Translations under genes and position numbers: made by a program
Assembly (NCBI GenBank): GCA_023700985.1
Contig: JAMPXV010000011.1
Coordinates: 1-32,365, forward strand
DNA from: Lysobacter sp.
Lineage (GTDB): Bacteria; Pseudomonadota; Gammaproteobacteria; Burkholderiales; Usitatibacteraceae
Length of the DNA: 32,365 nucleotides
Direction of reading: 5' to 3'
In this document: in pieces, positions 17,195 to 25,828 of the stretch
Layout: each line of letters starts with the position of its first letter
Position numbering within the stretch: position 1 is the first letter of the stretch
The notes under the pieces: generated by a model
Databases searched by the model: none
What the model was told of the DNA's origin: nothing
Seen by the model: the letters and a program-made list of their open reading frames with translations, nothing else

Positions 17195-18397
17195 ATGCGA
17201 GTCCTCTACGTGGTGTCCCTGTTCCCGTGCTGGTCGGAGACCTTCATCGTGCGCGAGATCCGCGAGCTGCTGCGCCTCGGCGTGGACGTGCGGATCCTCT
17301 CGCTGCGGCACCCGAGCGAGGCTCTCGTGCAGTCGGACGCGGCCGCGCTCCTGGACCGCGTGGCCTATCCGGCGCGGTGGGGCACGACCCTTCTCGCCGT
17401 GGCGGGGGCGCTCGCGGGCGACCCGGCCGGCGAGATCCGCCGGCTGTGGCGGTTCGCGGTGCGGCTGTGGCGCCACCCCGCCGTGCTCGCGAAGACGTTG
17501 GTGACCTGGTGGCGCGCGACCGGGCTCGTTGCGACGGCGGCGGCGCTCGCGCCCGGGCATGTCCACGCGCACTTCGCCACGTATCCGTCGACGGCCGCCA
17601 TGCTTCTTTCCCGGCGCCTGGGCGTGCCATTCAGCTTCACCGCGCACGCGCACGACATCTTTCTCGAGGACCATCTCCTGTCCGACAAGGTGCGCGAAGC
17701 CGCGTTCGTGGTGGCCATTTCCTGCTTCAACCGGCGCTTCCTGCGCGAGCGCGTGGAAGGCGCCGCCCGGGCGGACGTGCGCATCGTCCACTGCGGGGTA
17801 TTTCCGCAGGAGTTCCCGCTCGTGACCGAAGGGCGCGACGCGCACCTCGTGCTCGCCGTGGGCCGGCTCGACGCGATCAAGGGCTTCCCGACGCTGGTCG
17901 AGGCCTGCGCGCTGCTGCGCGACCGGGGCGCGGCGTTCCGGTGCGAGCTGGTCGGCAGCGGCCCCCTGCAGGCGACGCTCGAGGCGCGCGTGCGGGAACT
18001 GGGTCTCGGCGGACAGGTGCGGCTCGCCGGCACGCGCAAGCAGGAGGAGGTCCGGGCGCTCATGCAAACGGCCGGCATCTTCGCGATGCCCTCCGTGGTG
18101 ACCCCCAGGGGAGACCGCGACGGGATTCCCGTCGCGCTCATGGAGGCGATGGCGAGCGGGCTGCCGGTGGTCTCGACCCGCGTCTCGGGCATCCCCGAAC
18201 TCGTGGAGGATGGCGTGACCGGACTGCTCGCCGATCCCGGCGACGCGGCGGGGCTCGCCGCCTGCCTGGAGCGGCTGCTGGCCGATCCCGCCCTCGGCGC
18301 CGCCCTTGCGCGGCGCGCGCGCGACAGGGTCGAGCGCGACTTCGACGTCCGCGCCGAGGCGCGCAAGCTCCACGATGCCTTCGCGGGGCGTTCCTGA
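17195..18397 (+). CDS. Family 4 glycosyltransferase (GT-B fold)
   Basis: A 400-residue retaining glycosyltransferase. The N-terminal half reads MRVLYVVSLFPCWSETFIVREI, the 'SETFI..EI' signature of EPS GT4 enzymes. HVHAHFATYPSTAAML and FTAHAHDIF follow. The C-terminal donor domain has LAVGRLDAIKGFPTLVEAC and a D309-x7-E317 version of the usual E-x7-E motif (DGIPVALMEAMASGLPVVST). A 14-base spacer separates it from the upstream gene, and only one base separates it from the next GT4. It is probably peripheral at the inner membrane. Donor and acceptor cannot be inferred. Confidence 0.92.
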   Translation: MRVLYVVSLFPCWSETFIVREIRELLRLGVDVRILSLRHPSEALVQSDAAALLDRVAYPARWGTTLLAVAGALAGDPAGEIRRLWRFAVRLWRHPAVLAKTLVTWWRATGLVATAAALAPGHVHAHFATYPSTAAMLLSRRLGVPFSFTAHAHDIFLEDHLLSDKVREAAFVVAISCFNRRFLRERVEGAARADVRIVHCGVFPQEFPLVTEGRDAHLVLAVGRLDAIKGFPTLVEACALLRDRGAAFRCELVGSGPLQATLEARVRELGLGGQVRLAGTRKQEEVRALMQTAGIFAMPSVVTPRGDRDGIPVALMEAMASGLPVVSTRVSGIPELVEDGVTGLLADPGDAAGLAACLERLLADPALGAALARRARDRVERDFDVRAEARKLHDAFAGRS

Positions 18398-18398
18398 C

Positions 18399-19520
18399 AT
18401 GGCCGCCCGCATCCGCGTCCTGCTGCTCACCGACGAGATGGAGGTCGGGGGCACGCAGCGCCAGATCGCCTACCTCGCCCGGGCGCTGGACCGCTCCCGG
18501 TTCGACCCGGCCGTGGCCTTCTTCCGCAACCGCTCCTTCCTCGTCGGGGAGCTCGAGGGCGCCGGCGTGCCGGTGACCGAGCTGCCGAAGCGGGGCCGGA
18601 TCGATCCGCGCTTCCTGCGCTCCCTGGTGGCGTTCCTTCGCGAGGGCCGGTTCGACGTGATGCACTGCTTCGCGTTCACCGGCGAATTGTGGGGGACGGT
18701 CGGCCGGCGCCTGCTCGCGCCCGCGTCGCGGCCGGCCCTGGTGACCTCCGTGCGCAACAAGTACGACTGGTACTCGGGGCTCCAGTGGCGCCTCAAGCGC
18801 TGGGCGTCGCTGCAGTCGTGCCGGATCGTCGCCAACTCCCGCGTCGGCGGGGAGCACGCGCGCGACATGATGTCGCTGCCGCCGGGCTCGGTCGATGTCG
18901 TGTACAACGGCGTGGCGGATGCGCCCGGGGCGGGCGCGCCGCCGGCGCGTCCCGGCGGGCCGGTGACGGCCCTCTTCGTGGGAAGGCTGGTCGAGCAGAA
19001 GAACGTGCCCGTCCTGCTTCGCGCGATGGCGCGGCTGCGCGACGCGGGCGTTCCGGTCCGGCTCAGGATCGCCGGGGACGGACCGCTCCGGGGAACCTGT
19101 GCCGGGCAGGTGGCCGCGCTGGGGCTTTCCGGCGTCGTGGATCTCATGGGGGAGCGGCCGGACGCGCGCGCTCTCATGGCATCCTCCGACTTCGTCGTGC
19201 TGCCGTCGCTCAGGGAGGGGCTCTCCAACGTGATCCTCGAGGCGATGTCGGCCGGCCGGCCCGTGATCGCCTCGGCGGTGGGCGGCAGCGTGGAGCTCGT
19301 GGAGCCGGGAGCGACCGGCCTGCTCTTCCCGAGCGGGGACGACGCGGCCCTTGCCGCCGCGATGGGCGCGCTGGCGGCGGACGCGGCCCTTCGGGAAGCG
19401 CTCGGCGCCGAGGGCAGGCGCCGGGCGATCGAACGATTCTCGGTCGACGCCATGGCGCGGTCGATGGAGGCCATCTACACGGCGTGCGCGCAGCGGCGCG
19501 CCGCCGCCTCGGGGGCATGA
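18399..19520 (+). CDS. Family 4 glycosyltransferase (GT-B fold)
   Basis: A 373-residue GT4 enzyme. The N-terminus reads RIRVLLLTDEMEVGGTQRQIA, the glycine-rich GGTQ acceptor-domain loop. MHCFAFTGELWG and VYNGVAD mark the middle. The donor domain has ALFVGRLVEQKNVPVLLRA and a canonical E273-x7-E281 in REGLSNVILEAMSAGRPVI. It begins one base after the previous GT4 stop. The next gene, the amidotransferase-GT4 fusion, starts 7 bases downstream. The three GT4 domains in a row (this, the previous and the fusion) are distinct by eye, so each may add a different sugar. Confidence 0.92.
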   Translation: MAARIRVLLLTDEMEVGGTQRQIAYLARALDRSRFDPAVAFFRNRSFLVGELEGAGVPVTELPKRGRIDPRFLRSLVAFLREGRFDVMHCFAFTGELWGTVGRRLLAPASRPALVTSVRNKYDWYSGLQWRLKRWASLQSCRIVANSRVGGEHARDMMSLPPGSVDVVYNGVADAPGAGAPPARPGGPVTALFVGRLVEQKNVPVLLRAMARLRDAGVPVRLRIAGDGPLRGTCAGQVAALGLSGVVDLMGERPDARALMASSDFVVLPSLREGLSNVILEAMSAGRPVIASAVGGSVELVEPGATGLLFPSGDDAALAAAMGALAADAALREALGAEGRRRAIERFSVDAMARSMEAIYTACAQRRAAASGA

Positions 19521-19527
19521 AAGGGGC

Positions 19528-22500
19528 ATGACCAAGGTACTGGGTGAATTCGTCGTCAGCCTTCGCGCCGCCGGGGAACCGCGCGCGCCGGCGTCTCCCG
19601 TTCCGCGGGGCTGCCCTGCCGCCCTGCAGGGGATCGGCTGGCAGCGCATCGAGCCGGGGCCGGGCCTGGCCGTCGCCTGGGGCGGGAGCATGCGCTGCCT
19701 CGTGGAGGGCCACCGCGGTGGCATCGGGCTCGCGCGAGAGCCGGAGCGGGGCGGCTCCGGGAGCGCGGCAGCCGCCGTCGCCGACCGCGCGATCCGTGCC
19801 TGGCTGGACGATCCCGAGTGGTCGCCCCGGGAGCTTCGCGGGCGCTTCGTCTTCGTGTTCTGGGACGCGCGCGAGCGGACGATCGCCGCGTTCACCGACG
19901 CGTTCCGCACCTACCCGGTGTTTCACCGGTGCTCCCCCGGGCGCACGACCTGCGCGAGCGACCTCAGGCTGCTGCTCGGCGCGGACGAGGCTCCCGCGAG
20001 GATCGACCGGACCGCGATCTACCACTACCTCAACTTCGCCTACGTTCCGTCGCCGCACTGCGCGATAGAGGGGGCGGGGAAGGTCCCTCCCGGCTCGCGG
20101 CTCGACGCGAGCCCGGGCAAGGTGGCGACGCGGCGCGAGTGGGACCCGCGCTATCCGGAGGACCTCGAGGGACCCGACGACGTCCTTGCCGAGGGGCTGC
20201 GCGAGTCGATCGTGCGGACCGTCCGCGGCTATCGGCCGGGGCCGGACACGGCGTGGGGAACGTTCCTCAGCGGGGGAACGGACAGCTCGAGCATCGCGGG
20301 GATCCTGGCCGGGGAGGCCGGGGTGCGCGTGGACAGCTTCTCCATCGGGTTCGAGGAGCAGGCCTTCGACGAGATCTCCTTTTCGCGGCTGGCCGTGTCG
20401 CGGTTCGGCCTCGTCGGCCACGAGCGGATCGTCGGCGAGGCGCAGACCGTCGACGCCATTCCCCTGGTGGCCGCCGGGTTCGACGAGCCCTTCGGCAACC
20501 CGTCTGCGATCCCCACGTGGTACTGCGCCAGCCTCGCGGCCGGAGCGGGAAAGGAGATGCTCCTCGCCGGCGACGGCGGCGACGAGATATTCGGGGGCAA
20601 CGAGCGCTATGCGAAGAACAAGGTGTTCGACTGGTACCACCGCGCGCCGGCGATGGTCAGGGCCGCAGCGAGGCTGGCGGCGGGCGGGATGGGGCGGATC
20701 GACCTGCACGCCACCAATCGCCTGAGGAACATGATCCGCCGCGGCGAGCTCCCCAACCCGGACCGCTTCTACAGCGACGACTCGTTCGCGTCGGACCATT
20801 TCGCGGCCATGCTCACGCCGGAGTTCCGGGCGGGGATCGAGCCGGACGCGTCGCTGGACATCCAGCGCGAGCTTTTCCGGAGTGCGCAGACCGCGAGCGA
20901 GCTGCACCGGCTCATGTACCTCGACCTGCGGCTCACCATCGCGGAGAGCGACCTGGTGAAGGTGCTGCGCGCCAGCCGGATCGCGGGCATCGACGTCGCC
21001 TTTCCCTACATCGACCGCGAGCTGGTCGAGTACGCGGGGCGGCTGCCCGACCGCCACAAGGTGCGGGGGCTCGACAAGCGGCACCTGTTCAAGGCCGCGA
21101 TGGCCGGCATCCTGCCCCCGGAGATCCTGAGGAAGAAGAAGCAGGGCTTCGGCCTGCCGGTGAACGTCTGGCTCCGGCGCGGCGGCGCGCTGCGCGATCT
21201 CGTGCGCGAAGTCGTGCTGTCGGACCGCTCGCTGGGCCGGGGATATTTCGAACCGCGCTTCGTCCGCGGACTGTTCGAGGCCCACGAGAGGGGAAGCTGG
21301 GACCATTCGCCGGAGATCTTCCGGCTGCTCATGCTCGAGCTGTGGCACCGGGAGTGCCTCGAGCGCCGCGCGGCAGGACCCGTCGCGGCGGATGCGCTTC
21401 GGGTACGCACCGCGGCTCCCGGCGCGGCTGCCGGCGCCGTCCCGGGCGGGCGCGCGCCCCGCGTCCTGATGGTGCTCGAGGCGACGTTCCCGAGGCAGGG
21501 CGGGGGCGGGGCGGAGAGCCAGGTGCAGACCATAGGCGCGAGCCTCGTCCGGGAGGGCGTGCTCGTGCGCGTGGTCGTGCCCATGGTCCCGGGCGGGTCG
21601 CGGCAGGAAAGGCAGGATCTCCAGGGAATCGAGGTGGTGCGCCTGCGCTACCCGAACGTCCGGTACGTCGGCCCCGCCATCATGCTGGCGAAGCTCGCGT
21701 GGAAGCTCGTGCGCAAGCGGCGCCAGTACGACGTCGTGCACTGCCACATCGCGCACAACATGACCGCCGTGGGCGTGCTCGTGGGCCGCCTGCTCGGCAA
21801 ACGCGTTCTCGTCAAGCTCACCGGGTCGCACGAGATGGTGGGCGGCATCCTCGACCCGCATCCCGGCGCCGCTTCGCGGATCCGCAGGCTCGCGATCCGC
21901 AACGCCACGCTCTTCCAGGCGACCAGCACGCGCATCCGCGGGCTGCTCGCGGAGCGCGGCTTCGATCCCTCGCGCGTTCTCGTGATTCCCAACGGCGTGG
22001 ATGTCGGCCGCTTTCTCGCGACCGGGCGCGACGAGGCGCTCAGGCAGCGCCTTCTCGGCGGTGCTTCGCTGCTGGGCATTTTCGTCGGCAGGCTGTCGCC
22101 GGAGAAGGGGCTCGATGTCCTGCTGGAGGCCTGGGGCGAGGCTTTCGGAAGGAAGGGCGACGCTCGCCTTGTCCTGGTGGGCGAGGGGCCGGAGCGCGAT
22201 GCGCTCGGGAGCCTTGCCGCCCGTCTCGGGATCGGCGGGCAGGTGGTGTTCGCTGGGCACTGCGGCGACGTCGAGCGCTACCTCGCGGCTGCCGACTTCG
22301 GCCTGCTGACGTCGTTCGCCGAGGGCCTGTCCAATGCGCTGCTCGAGTACATGGCGGCCGGCCTGCCCGTGGTCGGCTCGCGAGTGAGCGGGACGGAGGA
22401 CTTCGTGGCCCACGGCGAGAACGGGTGGCTGTTCGAGCCGGGCAGCCGGGAGGGGCTGGCGGGGTGTCTCGCGGACGCCGCATCGGCCGGTGGGGAACGG

Positions 22501-22659
22501 CTGCGGCGCATGGGCGAGGCGGCCCGGGCGCGGATCGTGGCGAGCGCCTCGCGCGAGGCGATCACGCGCCGGCTCATCGAGGCCTACGGCATTTCGCCCG
22601 GCACCCCGGCGGAACGCGGGCGCGGCAACGGGCCGGGAGGCGCGCCATGTGCGGGATAG
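19528..22659 (+). CDS. Asparagine-synthetase-like amidotransferase fused to a GT4 glycosyltransferase
   Basis: One uninterrupted 1043-residue frame. Residues 1 to about 615 resemble AsnB. A degenerate Ntn-hydrolase-like part (GRFVFVFWDARERTIAAF) starts MTKVLG, so the Cys2 nucleophile for glutamine hydrolysis is missing. The ATP-pyrophosphatase domain is well kept: SGGTDSS at 248-254, then GDGGDEIFGGNERY and KKKQGFGLPVNVW. A short Ala/Gly-rich linker (about 616-641) leads into a full GT4 enzyme (642-1043). That domain opens VLMVLEATFPRQGGGGAESQ and has FVGRLSPEKGLDVLLEAW and E932-x7-E940. The internal in-frame ATG at 21469 has no ribosome binding site, supporting a true fusion. It may amidate a uronic acid or another carboxylate and transfer the sugar. 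Ammonia would have to come from elsewhere, perhaps the Cys2 homologue encoded next. Confidence 0.85.
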   Translation: MTKVLGEFVVSLRAAGEPRAPASPVPRGCPAALQGIGWQRIEPGPGLAVAWGGSMRCLVEGHRGGIGLAREPERGGSGSAAAAVADRAIRAWLDDPEWSPRELRGRFVFVFWDARERTIAAFTDAFRTYPVFHRCSPGRTTCASDLRLLLGADEAPARIDRTAIYHYLNFAYVPSPHCAIEGAGKVPPGSRLDASPGKVATRREWDPRYPEDLEGPDDVLAEGLRESIVRTVRGYRPGPDTAWGTFLSGGTDSSSIAGILAGEAGVRVDSFSIGFEEQAFDEISFSRLAVSRFGLVGHERIVGEAQTVDAIPLVAAGFDEPFGNPSAIPTWYCASLAAGAGKEMLLAGDGGDEIFGGNERYAKNKVFDWYHRAPAMVRAAARLAAGGMGRIDLHATNRLRNMIRRGELPNPDRFYSDDSFASDHFAAMLTPEFRAGIEPDASLDIQRELFRSAQTASELHRLMYLDLRLTIAESDLVKVLRASRIAGIDVAFPYIDRELVEYAGRLPDRHKVRGLDKRHLFKAAMAGILPPEILRKKKQGFGLPVNVWLRRGGALRDLVREVVLSDRSLGRGYFEPRFVRGLFEAHERGSWDHSPEIFRLLMLELWHRECLERRAAGPVAADALRVRTAAPGAAAGAVPGGRAPRVLMVLEATFPRQGGGGAESQVQTIGASLVREGVLVRVVVPMVPGGSRQERQDLQGIEVVRLRYPNVRYVGPAIMLAKLAWKLVRKRRQYDVVHCHIAHNMTAVGVLVGRLLGKRVLVKLTGSHEMVGGILDPHPGAASRIRRLAIRNATLFQATSTRIRGLLAERGFDPSRVLVIPNGVDVGRFLATGRDEALRQRLLGGASLLGIFVGRLSPEKGLDVLLEAWGEAFGRKGDARLVLVGEGPERDALGSLAARLGIGGQVVFAGHCGDVERYLAAADFGLLTSFAEGLSNALLEYMAAGLPVVGSRVSGTEDFVAHGENGWLFEPGSREGLAGCLADAASAGGERLRRMGEAARARIVASASREAITRRLIEAYGISPGTPAERGRGNGPGGAPCAG

Positions 22660-24542
22660 CGGGCCTCGCCACGCTCGACGGGGGGGCGCTTCCGCCGGGC
22701 GCGTTCGCGGACGCCATGTGCCGGCGCATCGTCCACCGCGGCCCGGACGACCAGGGCGTCCGGGAGGAGCGCGACGCGCAGATCGGCATGCGTCGCCTGA
22801 GCATCATCGACCTCGCCGGCGGGCACCAGCCCATCCACAACGAGGACCGCACCGTCTGGGTCGTCTTCAACGGCGAGATCTACAACTTCCCGGAACTGCG
22901 CCGCGACCTCGAGGACCGCGGCCACGCGTTCTACACGAACACCGACACCGAGTGCATCGTGCATGCGTACGAGGAGTACGGCGACGAGGCGTTCTCCAAG
23001 CTGCGCGGCATGTTCGCGATCGCCATCCTCGACCGGGCCCGGGGCCGCCTGGTCCTGGCCCGCGACCGCCTCGGGAAGAAGCCGCTGTACTACACGCGCA
23101 CCCGCGAGGGGCTGCTGGCGTTCGCTTCGGAGACCAAGTGCCTGTTCGAGGTGCCCGGGTTCCGGCCGCAGGCATCGGCGGCGGCCACGCGGGAGTACTT
23201 CACGCTCGGCTACGTGCCGGGCCCGGGGTCGATCTTCGAGGATGTGCACAAGCTTCCGCCCGCGCACTACCTGGTCATGGAGCGGGGGAACGTGACGGTG
23301 CACCGCTACTGGCGGCTCGCATTCGGGCCGAAGTGGGAGGATGGCGACGAGGAGCTCCGGCAGCGCCTGTCGGGGCTGCTCGACGAGGCGGTGCGCATCC
23401 GGCTCGCGAGCGACGTGCCGTTCGGCGCCTTCCTGAGCGGCGGGCTGGACTCGAGCGTGGTGGCGGCGCTGATGGCGAGGCACCTCGCGCGGCCGGTGAA
23501 GACCTTCACGATCGGCTTCCGCGAGGCGGCGTTCGACGAGACGCCCGACGCGCGGCGCATCGCGGCGCACATCGGCGCGGAGCCGCATGAACTGGTGATG
23601 ACGCCCGACGCCGTTTCGCTGGTTCCCCTGCTCGCGTGGCACTTCGACGAGCCCTTCGGAGATTCGTCCTCGATCCCAACCTACCTCGTCTCGCGACTGG
23701 CCGCCTCCCACGTGAAGATGGTGCTCTCGGGCGACGGCGGTGACGAGGCGTTCGCGGGCTACGAGCGCTACGTGAAGTACATGCGCCTCAACGCGATGGC
23801 CAGGGCGTCGCTGGGACTGGCGGGGCCGGCTCTGCGGCTCGCGGGGGGGGCCCTGGGTGGCAGGCTAGGCAACCGGCTGCGTCGCATCGGCGCGCGGGCA
23901 GGCCTTCCGTACCCGGAGCGGTACCTGTCCGCCGTGGCCCTGGGAACCGACGCCGAGGTGAGCCCGCTGCTTGCGCCGGACCTGGCCGCCGTCGACCCCT
24001 ACCGCTCCGTGCGCGGCCATTTCGGGCGCGAGGACGTCCCCGGGGACATGGACCGGATCCTCTCGGGGGACATGGATACCTACCTCGCCGACGACATCCT
24101 GGTGAAGGTCGACCGCGCGACGATGGCCAATTCCCTCGAGGCGAGGGCGCCCCTCCTGGACCACGTGCTCCTGGAGTTCTGCGCGAGGCTTCCGTTCCGG
24201 CTGAAGAACGACGGGCGGGAGGGCAAGGTCATCCTGCGGGAAGTGGCCCGCCAGTGGCTTCCCGCGGAGAGCCTCGCGAAGCGAAAGCAGGGCTTCGGCA
24301 TCCCGCTGGACCGCTGGTTCCGGCACGACCTCAAGCCCCTCATGCTCGACCTGCTCGGCGACCGCTCGTTCCGGGAGCGCGGCGTGTTCGACGAGCGCGG
24401 CGTGCGCGCCTGCCTCGACAGCCACCTGTCCGGCCAGCGCGACTTCGGGGAATTGCTCTGGCTCGTGCTCACCTACGAGATGTGGGCGCGCGCCCACCTC
24501 GACGGGCGCGGCGCGCCGCCCGCCGGCGGGCCTTCCCGGTGA
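22647..24542 (+). CDS. Glutamine-dependent asparagine-synthetase-like amidotransferase (AsnB family, EPS/XrtA type)
   Basis: A 631-residue class II glutamine amidotransferase. It starts MCGIAGLA, so Cys2 becomes the N-terminal nucleophile after Met removal. HRGPDDQG, RRLSIIDLAGGHQPI and VFNGEIYNF complete the glutaminase pocket. ARDRLGKKPLYY precedes the synthase domain. That domain carries SGGLDSS at 264-270, SGDGGDEAFAGYERY and KRKQGFGIPLDRWF. In EPS loci such enzymes are thought to amidate sugar carboxyls or related groups rather than make free asparagine. GGGAGG six bases upstream supports ATG 22647, which overlaps the fusion gene by 13 bases. It differs from the fusion partner in keeping all glutaminase residues. 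Confidence 0.93.
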   Translation: MCGIAGLATLDGGALPPGAFADAMCRRIVHRGPDDQGVREERDAQIGMRRLSIIDLAGGHQPIHNEDRTVWVVFNGEIYNFPELRRDLEDRGHAFYTNTDTECIVHAYEEYGDEAFSKLRGMFAIAILDRARGRLVLARDRLGKKPLYYTRTREGLLAFASETKCLFEVPGFRPQASAAATREYFTLGYVPGPGSIFEDVHKLPPAHYLVMERGNVTVHRYWRLAFGPKWEDGDEELRQRLSGLLDEAVRIRLASDVPFGAFLSGGLDSSVVAALMARHLARPVKTFTIGFREAAFDETPDARRIAAHIGAEPHELVMTPDAVSLVPLLAWHFDEPFGDSSSIPTYLVSRLAASHVKMVLSGDGGDEAFAGYERYVKYMRLNAMARASLGLAGPALRLAGGALGGRLGNRLRRIGARAGLPYPERYLSAVALGTDAEVSPLLAPDLAAVDPYRSVRGHFGREDVPGDMDRILSGDMDTYLADDILVKVDRATMANSLEARAPLLDHVLLEFCARLPFRLKNDGREGKVILREVARQWLPAESLAKRKQGFGIPLDRWFRHDLKPLMLDLLGDRSFRERGVFDERGVRACLDSHLSGQRDFGELLWLVLTYEMWARAHLDGRGAPPAGGPSR

Positions 24543-25828
24543 GCGCGCTCAATGTCGCCCTCGCGGCGGTGATCCTCTACATGCCGTACCAGCAGCACTA
24601 CGGTGTGGTGCTCGATCTGAAGGGGCTGAACCTGATGAACCTCCTGTTCGTCGGGCTCCTGGTCGTCGTGCTGGTTCGCGCCATGGGGCTGCCGGCGGGC
24701 GCGGCGGTGCGGACGCCGACGCCGCTCAAGGGGCGGTTCGTGCTGTTCTTCGTCGCCCTGGCGGTCGCGTTCCTGGTGGCCCAGGCGGGCGACAGCACCC
24801 ACTTTCTCGAGGAGCTCACGCACCTCAAGAACGCCGTCTTCTACATGCTGTTCTTCTTCCTCTACTATCACGCGGTCCGTGACGAGCGCAGCATCCGGTT
24901 CCTGTTCGGCGCGATCCTCCTGGCGACCGCCATCGTCTCGCTGCAGGGCCTTCGGCAGGCCGTGGACCTGGGCGGGATCTACGGATTCGCGCCCCATCGC
25001 CGGGTCACGGGTCCCTTCGGCGCCGGCAGCGTCGCCGGGGCGAACCTCGCGGCGGCGTTCTACGCGATCTTCGTGCCGCTCTTCATGGCCGTGTTCCTCC
25101 TCTGCAAGTCCCGGCCCCTCGTCCGCCTGGCGTCGCTGCCGCTGGCGGCCCTGGGCCTGTTTGCGGCCTTCTACACCTACTCGCGGCAGGCCTACTTCAT
25201 CCTCGCCTCCCAGGGCGTCCTGCTCACCCTGCGGCGCCACCTCGTCATCGGCGTTCTCCTCGTCGCCGCGGTCCTGAACTACGAGCTGTGGGCACCGCAG
25301 GTCGTGGTCGACCGGATCCAGATGACGGGGCAGGAGGACCCGGAAGGCGACAGGAAGCTCGACAAGAGCACCGCCAGCCGGTTCGTGCTCTGGCAGGGGG
25401 CGATGCAGCTCTTCGCGGAGCGGCCGTGGGGCATCGGGCTCGGCCGCTTCAAGGGCGAAATCGGCGCCCACGCGCCCGACTACGCCAACTTCGACGCGCA
25501 CAACGGGTTCGTCCTCGTCCTCACGGAGGCCGGCATCCTCGGCTTCGCCGCGCTGGCCTGGCTCCTGGCAGGCCTCGTGAAGCTCGGGCGGCAGGCGGGC
25601 AACCTCGACGACTCCGAGGATGGCCGCGTCCTCGCCACCGGCTACCTCGTGTCCGTGGCGGGGGCCGTCGCGGTGAATTTCTTCGGCTCGCGCCTGTTCG
25701 ATGGCGCGGTGATGGGCAACTTCTGGATCCTGACGGCGCTCGTGGCGCGCTACGTCACGCTGGGGCTCGAGCGACAGGCCGCCGGGCGCGCGTCGGCCGG
25801 CGCGCGCGACGGAGCGGCGACGACGTGA
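24539..25828 (+). CDS. Wzy/O-antigen ligase-like membrane protein (probable EPS polymerase)
   Basis: An integral membrane protein of 429 residues with about ten or more hydrophobic segments. The central FYTYSRQAYFILASQGV is the Wzy_C-type region. A large periplasmic loop contains RFVLWQGAMQLFAERPWGIGLGRFK. The conserved FDAHNGFVLVLTEAGILGFAAL matches the H-N-x-(Y/F)-L..L.E.G..G pattern of O-antigen ligases and polymerases. Since a flippase and initiating transferase are encoded in the same operon, it most likely joins repeat units on the periplasmic face. A ligase role cannot be excluded. GTG 24539 is chosen from the GTGA overlap with the amidotransferase stop and from the hydrophobic start of the family. 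Confidence 0.88.
   Translation: MSALNVALAAVILYMPYQQHYGVVLDLKGLNLMNLLFVGLLVVVLVRAMGLPAGAAVRTPTPLKGRFVLFFVALAVAFLVAQAGDSTHFLEELTHLKNAVFYMLFFFLYYHAVRDERSIRFLFGAILLATAIVSLQGLRQAVDLGGIYGFAPHRRVTGPFGAGSVAGANLAAAFYAIFVPLFMAVFLLCKSRPLVRLASLPLAALGLFAAFYTYSRQAYFILASQGVLLTLRRHLVIGVLLVAAVLNYELWAPQVVVDRIQMTGQEDPEGDRKLDKSTASRFVLWQGAMQLFAERPWGIGLGRFKGEIGAHAPDYANFDAHNGFVLVLTEAGILGFAALAWLLAGLVKLGRQAGNLDDSEDGRVLATGYLVSVAGAVAVNFFGSRLFDGAVMGNFWILTALVARYVTLGLERQAAGRASAGARDGAATT

Noticed and set aside
21400-21480. Possibility that the GT4 half of the fusion is a separate gene starting at the internal ATG 21469
   Set aside because: No stop codon separates the halves, no Shine-Dalgarno sequence precedes the ATG, and a typical flexible linker joins the domains. 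A sequencing error cannot be ruled out without other reads.
19210-22413. A 1067-residue open frame on the minus strand opposite the fusion gene
   Set aside because: It is Arg/His/Ala-rich without any recognisable motif and is antisense to conserved AsnB and GT4 domains. Long antisense frames are expected at this GC content.
19818-24542. A 4.7-kb plus-strand open frame suggesting a giant protein ending in the second asparagine synthetase
   Set aside because: The part before 22647 is an out-of-frame shadow of the fusion gene. The real start is ATG 22647, with MCGIAG and a GGGAGG site.
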